A DNA stretch of 38,409 nucleotides from Rhodoluna sp. (GTDB lineage Bacteria > Actinomycetota > Actinomycetes > Actinomycetales > Microbacteriaceae), in the NCBI GenBank assembly GCA_030832065.1, contig JAURJV010000020.1, positions 1 to 38,409 of the forward strand, in the 5' to 3' direction. A model generated the notes under the pieces. That model saw nothing but the letters and a program-made list of their open reading frames with translations, did no database searches and was not told where the DNA came from. This document shows positions 37,702 through 38,409 of this stretch, in pieces. The first letter of the stretch is position 1. The number at the start of each line of letters is the position of its first letter. The position numbers and the translations under genes were made by a program.

Positions 37702-38409
37702 CTAGTTTTTCTTGAGCGCTTTCATAGCGACTAGCCCGTAGCCAACTTTATTAACCACGTCGGCTATGACGTAAATAATTGCTGCTACCAGAACTGCTGT
37801 CCTCGCATTTTCAACACTGGTCGCATTAAGTTCCAGTATTTCCTGCACGGCTGTACCAATTGGATAGATAGCCCAACCAAAAATGACGAAGCGCTTCATG
37901 TTATTTAGGGCAGCCCTAACCTCTGCGGTTCCTTTGGTTGGTTTTAGGTTCCAAATCTCATAGATGATGTAGCCCCAGGCAGCTGACGAGAGAATGAAAT
38001 TAACGTAATTTCCAGCACTTCCTGCGACACCGATCTCACCTAGGTAGCCGGTAACTATCATGACGATGTCAGCAACAACCAAACGGTAGGTTATCCCCTT
38101 TGCTGCTCCTGCCAGAGCGGCGACTATTCCGAATTCAAGCAAAAGTAGAGGTGTGGTCAAAACCCAGTCCAAATACCGAACCGGCATGGTAGCCGCAATC
38201 AGTTGCTCTGAACCTGCCCCAGGAAAGTTCACGATATCTTTCATTTGCCAATACATCACTGCTGCTACAAATGTCACAGTCGCTGAATAGCTAATCAACT
38301 GCCGGTGCTCAGGCTTGTAATCGCCACGTTGCAGCACGAAGTAGAACGTTCCTGCAGCCATAGCAACGAAGCCGAGCATAAACATTGCCTGAGTGATGTT
38401 CAACAAATC
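37702..38409 (-). CDS. Microbial rhodopsin, actinorhodopsin/proteorhodopsin-like light-driven proton pump; N-terminus truncated by window edge
   Basis: RYLDWVLTTPLLLLE (Asp-Thr-Glu motif), YVNFILSSAAWGYIIYEIWNL, FGWAIYPIG, helix G Lys in IADVVNKVGYGL. The listed start at 38406 is a TTG; the frame stays open to the edge. Confidence 0.96.
   Translation of the reverse strand, partial: DLLNITQAMFMLGFVAMAAGTFYFVLQRGDYKPEHRQLISYSATVTFVAAVMYWQMKDIVNFPGAGSEQLIAATMPVRYLDWVLTTPLLLLEFGIVAALAGAAKGITYRLVVADIVMIVTGYLGEIGVAGSAGNYVNFILSSAAWGYIIYEIWNLKPTKGTAEVRAALNNMKRFVIFGWAIYPIGTAVQEILELNATSVENARTAVLVAAIIYVIADVVNKVGYGLVAMKALKKN

Noticed and set aside
1-38409. Frequent TACCGGT/ACCGGT words considered as a dispersed repeat or binding site
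   Set aside because: Occurrences are mostly inside CDSs and are explained by Thr-Gly/Pro-Val type codons; no consistent spacing or placement at promoters was seen.
1-38409. Search for CRISPR arrays, IS elements, integrases, phage genes, toxin-antitoxin pairs, restriction-modification or BGC cores
   Set aside because: Nothing recognisable found; all large ORFs are assignable to housekeeping or common accessory families and synteny looks vertically inherited.

Overview
The window looks like an ordinary, gene-dense chromosomal segment of a streamlined actinobacterium. The gene content and the actinorhodopsin-type rhodopsin suggest a freshwater Microbacteriaceae of the Rhodoluna/Aquiluna kind, but this is inference from hand reading only. 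I can support about 46 CDSs, one tRNA-Leu(GAG), two good intrinsic terminators and a few weaker RNA or regulatory candidates. The core is conserved actinobacterial synteny: the respiratory bcc-aa3 supercomplex genes (ctaCDF, and ctaE-qcrCAB on the opposite strand) with erpA-like and trpD; rbpA, a stand-alone ppm1 and lnt; helY-tatC-tatA-pafC-pafB-FKBP-trmI; PAC2; uppP; sirtuin; a type B L31; serB; fabI and fabG; SURF1; and at the right edge a 5'-truncated DTE-motif rhodopsin. I see no CRISPR array, transposon, prophage, toxin-antitoxin or recognisable defence island, and no clearly novel multi-gene system. The observations most worth a second look are: (i) the pafBC locus, where the Pup-proteasome genes expected between the pafB/FKBP side and trmI are absent; (ii) the rhodopsin sequence details and context; (iii) four convergent gene pairs with exactly 4-nt stop/stop overlaps; (iv) a candidate leader hairpin upstream of rpmE2; and (v) a terminator-like hairpin in the trpD 5' region.
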